Below, in pieces: positions 63,521 through 64,000 of a stretch of DNA of 64,000 bases. Below the pieces are notes generated by a model. The model was not told where the DNA came from, ran no database searches, and saw only the letters and a program-made list of their open reading frames with translations. The position numbers and the translations under genes were made by a program. How positions within the stretch are numbered: the first letter of the stretch is position 1; each line of letters starts with the position of its first letter. The stretch comes from Amphibacillus jilinensis Y1 (GTDB taxonomy: Bacteria; Bacillota; Bacilli; Bacillales; Amphibacillaceae), in NCBI RefSeq assembly GCF_000306965.1, contig NZ_JH976435.1, positions 563,133 to 627,132 of the forward strand, given 5' to 3'.

Positions 63521-63624
63521 TACTTTCATTCCTTTCTTAATTAACTGACTTGAGCAATGTATATATTTACATATTAACGGTGATGATAAAACTATACAAC
63601 AATTTAATGATGGGAGGAATAAAG

Positions 63625-63966
63625 TTGCAACAGTTATATTATGCTGATGTGCATCGTCATTTAGCTAATAACCTTAAACAAATTCAGCAACAACACCAAT
63701 TCGAACATTTAACCATTTACGAAAAAAATATTGAGAATGAAATATTACATCTTGGCTATGAAATAAAACGCAAGCAAACTACTTTTAGAATTTATTTGCG
63801 TTATCTTAAATTAGAACAACAGTCTTTACTACCATTTACACCTGTTTGGACATGCGAAAAGATTGAAGATAATCACCTAACAAAAAGGGGGTATGATAGC
63901 TTTTTAGAAGCATTATTATCAATCAATAAACAAACCTACCCGTCAGATAAAAAACAGAGTTCATAG
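63625..63966 (+). CDS. Hypothetical protein
   Basis: A 113-residue soluble protein I do not recognise. A TTG at 63625 with GGGAGG 7 bases upstream fits best; the open frame begins earlier without support. It is rich in Gln, His and Tyr, basic, and has no signal or membrane segment. It is divergent from yqjA. It ends five bases before an R1 element begins. Confidence 0.6.
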   Translation: MQQLYYADVHRHLANNLKQIQQQHQFEHLTIYEKNIENEILHLGYEIKRKQTTFRIYLRYLKLEQQSLLPFTPVWTCEKIEDNHLTKRGYDSFLEALLSINKQTYPSDKKQSS

Positions 63967-63970
63967 GAAA

Positions 63971-64000
63971 ATGAGGCTGGGACACAACAAAAATATGCTC
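63971..64000. mobile_element. Start of another R1 element (cut by window edge)
   Basis: ATGAGGCTGGGACA, the R1 terminal repeat, followed by CAACAAAAATATGCT, matches the minus-strand start of the full R1 element at 1809. The rest lies outside the window. Confidence 0.7.

Overview
The window is a low-GC Firmicutes chromosome segment, most likely from a spore-forming Bacillaceae. Gene order follows, with gaps, the Bacillus subtilis region from mgsA/dapB through the aro supraoperon, spoIVA, der, cmk, sleB, recQ, sigX, resDE, dacB, scpAB, lysA, spoIIA, fur and nudF to yqjA. Sporulation and germination genes (spoIVA, spoVIF-like, sleB, ypeB, spmAB, spoVAF, spoIIAA/AB/sigF, dacF, spoIIM) mark an endospore former; cheR and the PilZ gene ypfA suggest motility. 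Three syntenic blocks needed for aerobic respiration are missing at their expected places: qcrABC, menG (menH) and resABC. This fits a fermentative or aerotolerant organism such as Amphibacillus. The genus is an inference from absences and could not be tested here.

Layout. 1-5 kb: mgsA (cut by the window edge), dapB, ypjD, a small membrane gene, ypjA, ypiB and ypiA. 5-5.8 kb: a decayed ISL3-type insertion sequence. 5.8-12 kb: a compact aromatic amino acid operon, aroC-aroB-aroH-hisC-tyrA-aroA, without the trp genes. 12.3-15.6 kb: cheR, hepT, hepS, mtrB and hbs. 16.3-21.5 kb: spoIVA, spoVIF, gpsA, der, yphA. 21.9-25 kb: ypfD, a plsC-like gene, cmk, ypfA. 25.4-27.8 kb: sleB-ypeB. 28.3-34.7 kb: mecB, ansA, ypbE, ypbD, recQ, ypbB, fer. 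34.8-37.7 kb: sigX-rsiX, then a cobalamin-riboswitch-controlled pair (DUF4430 lipoprotein plus ECF S component). 37.7-45.4 kb: resE, resD, rluB, spmB, spmA, dacB, scpB, scpA, ribT. 45.5-51.9 kb: ppiB, lysA, spoVAF and the dacF-spoIIAA-spoIIAB-sigF operon. 52-56.3 kb: xerD, yqzK, fur, spoIIM, yqxK (EndoQ), nudF. 56.7-64 kb: GDPD, namA, rnz (plus strand), dinB, yqjE, a 49-residue Prli42-like gene, yqjA and a hypothetical gene.

Most genes lie on the minus strand in short operons, many ending in clear intrinsic terminators. The intergenic space is unusually busy. One dispersed, hairpin-rich repeat family (called R2 here) occurs at least eleven times and usually sits at or just after the stop codon or terminator of a gene, in a fixed orientation. 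A second family (R1) is a 306-bp MITE-like element with 14-bp terminal inverted repeats; a new copy starts at the last bases of the window.

The strongest candidates for a second look are the R2 family, the respiratory gene losses with heptaprenyl synthase and ResDE retained, the B12-riboswitch/DUF4430/ECF-S unit whose -10 box contains the resE stop codon, an orphan TRAP regulator with a changed RNA-contact residue, the spoVA operon reduced to spoVAF, the LexA box on dinB and the Per-box-like sites on fur. I saw no CRISPR array, prophage, tRNA or rRNA, and no clearly novel multi-gene defence-type system. All family assignments rest on reading motifs and synteny, without database searches.
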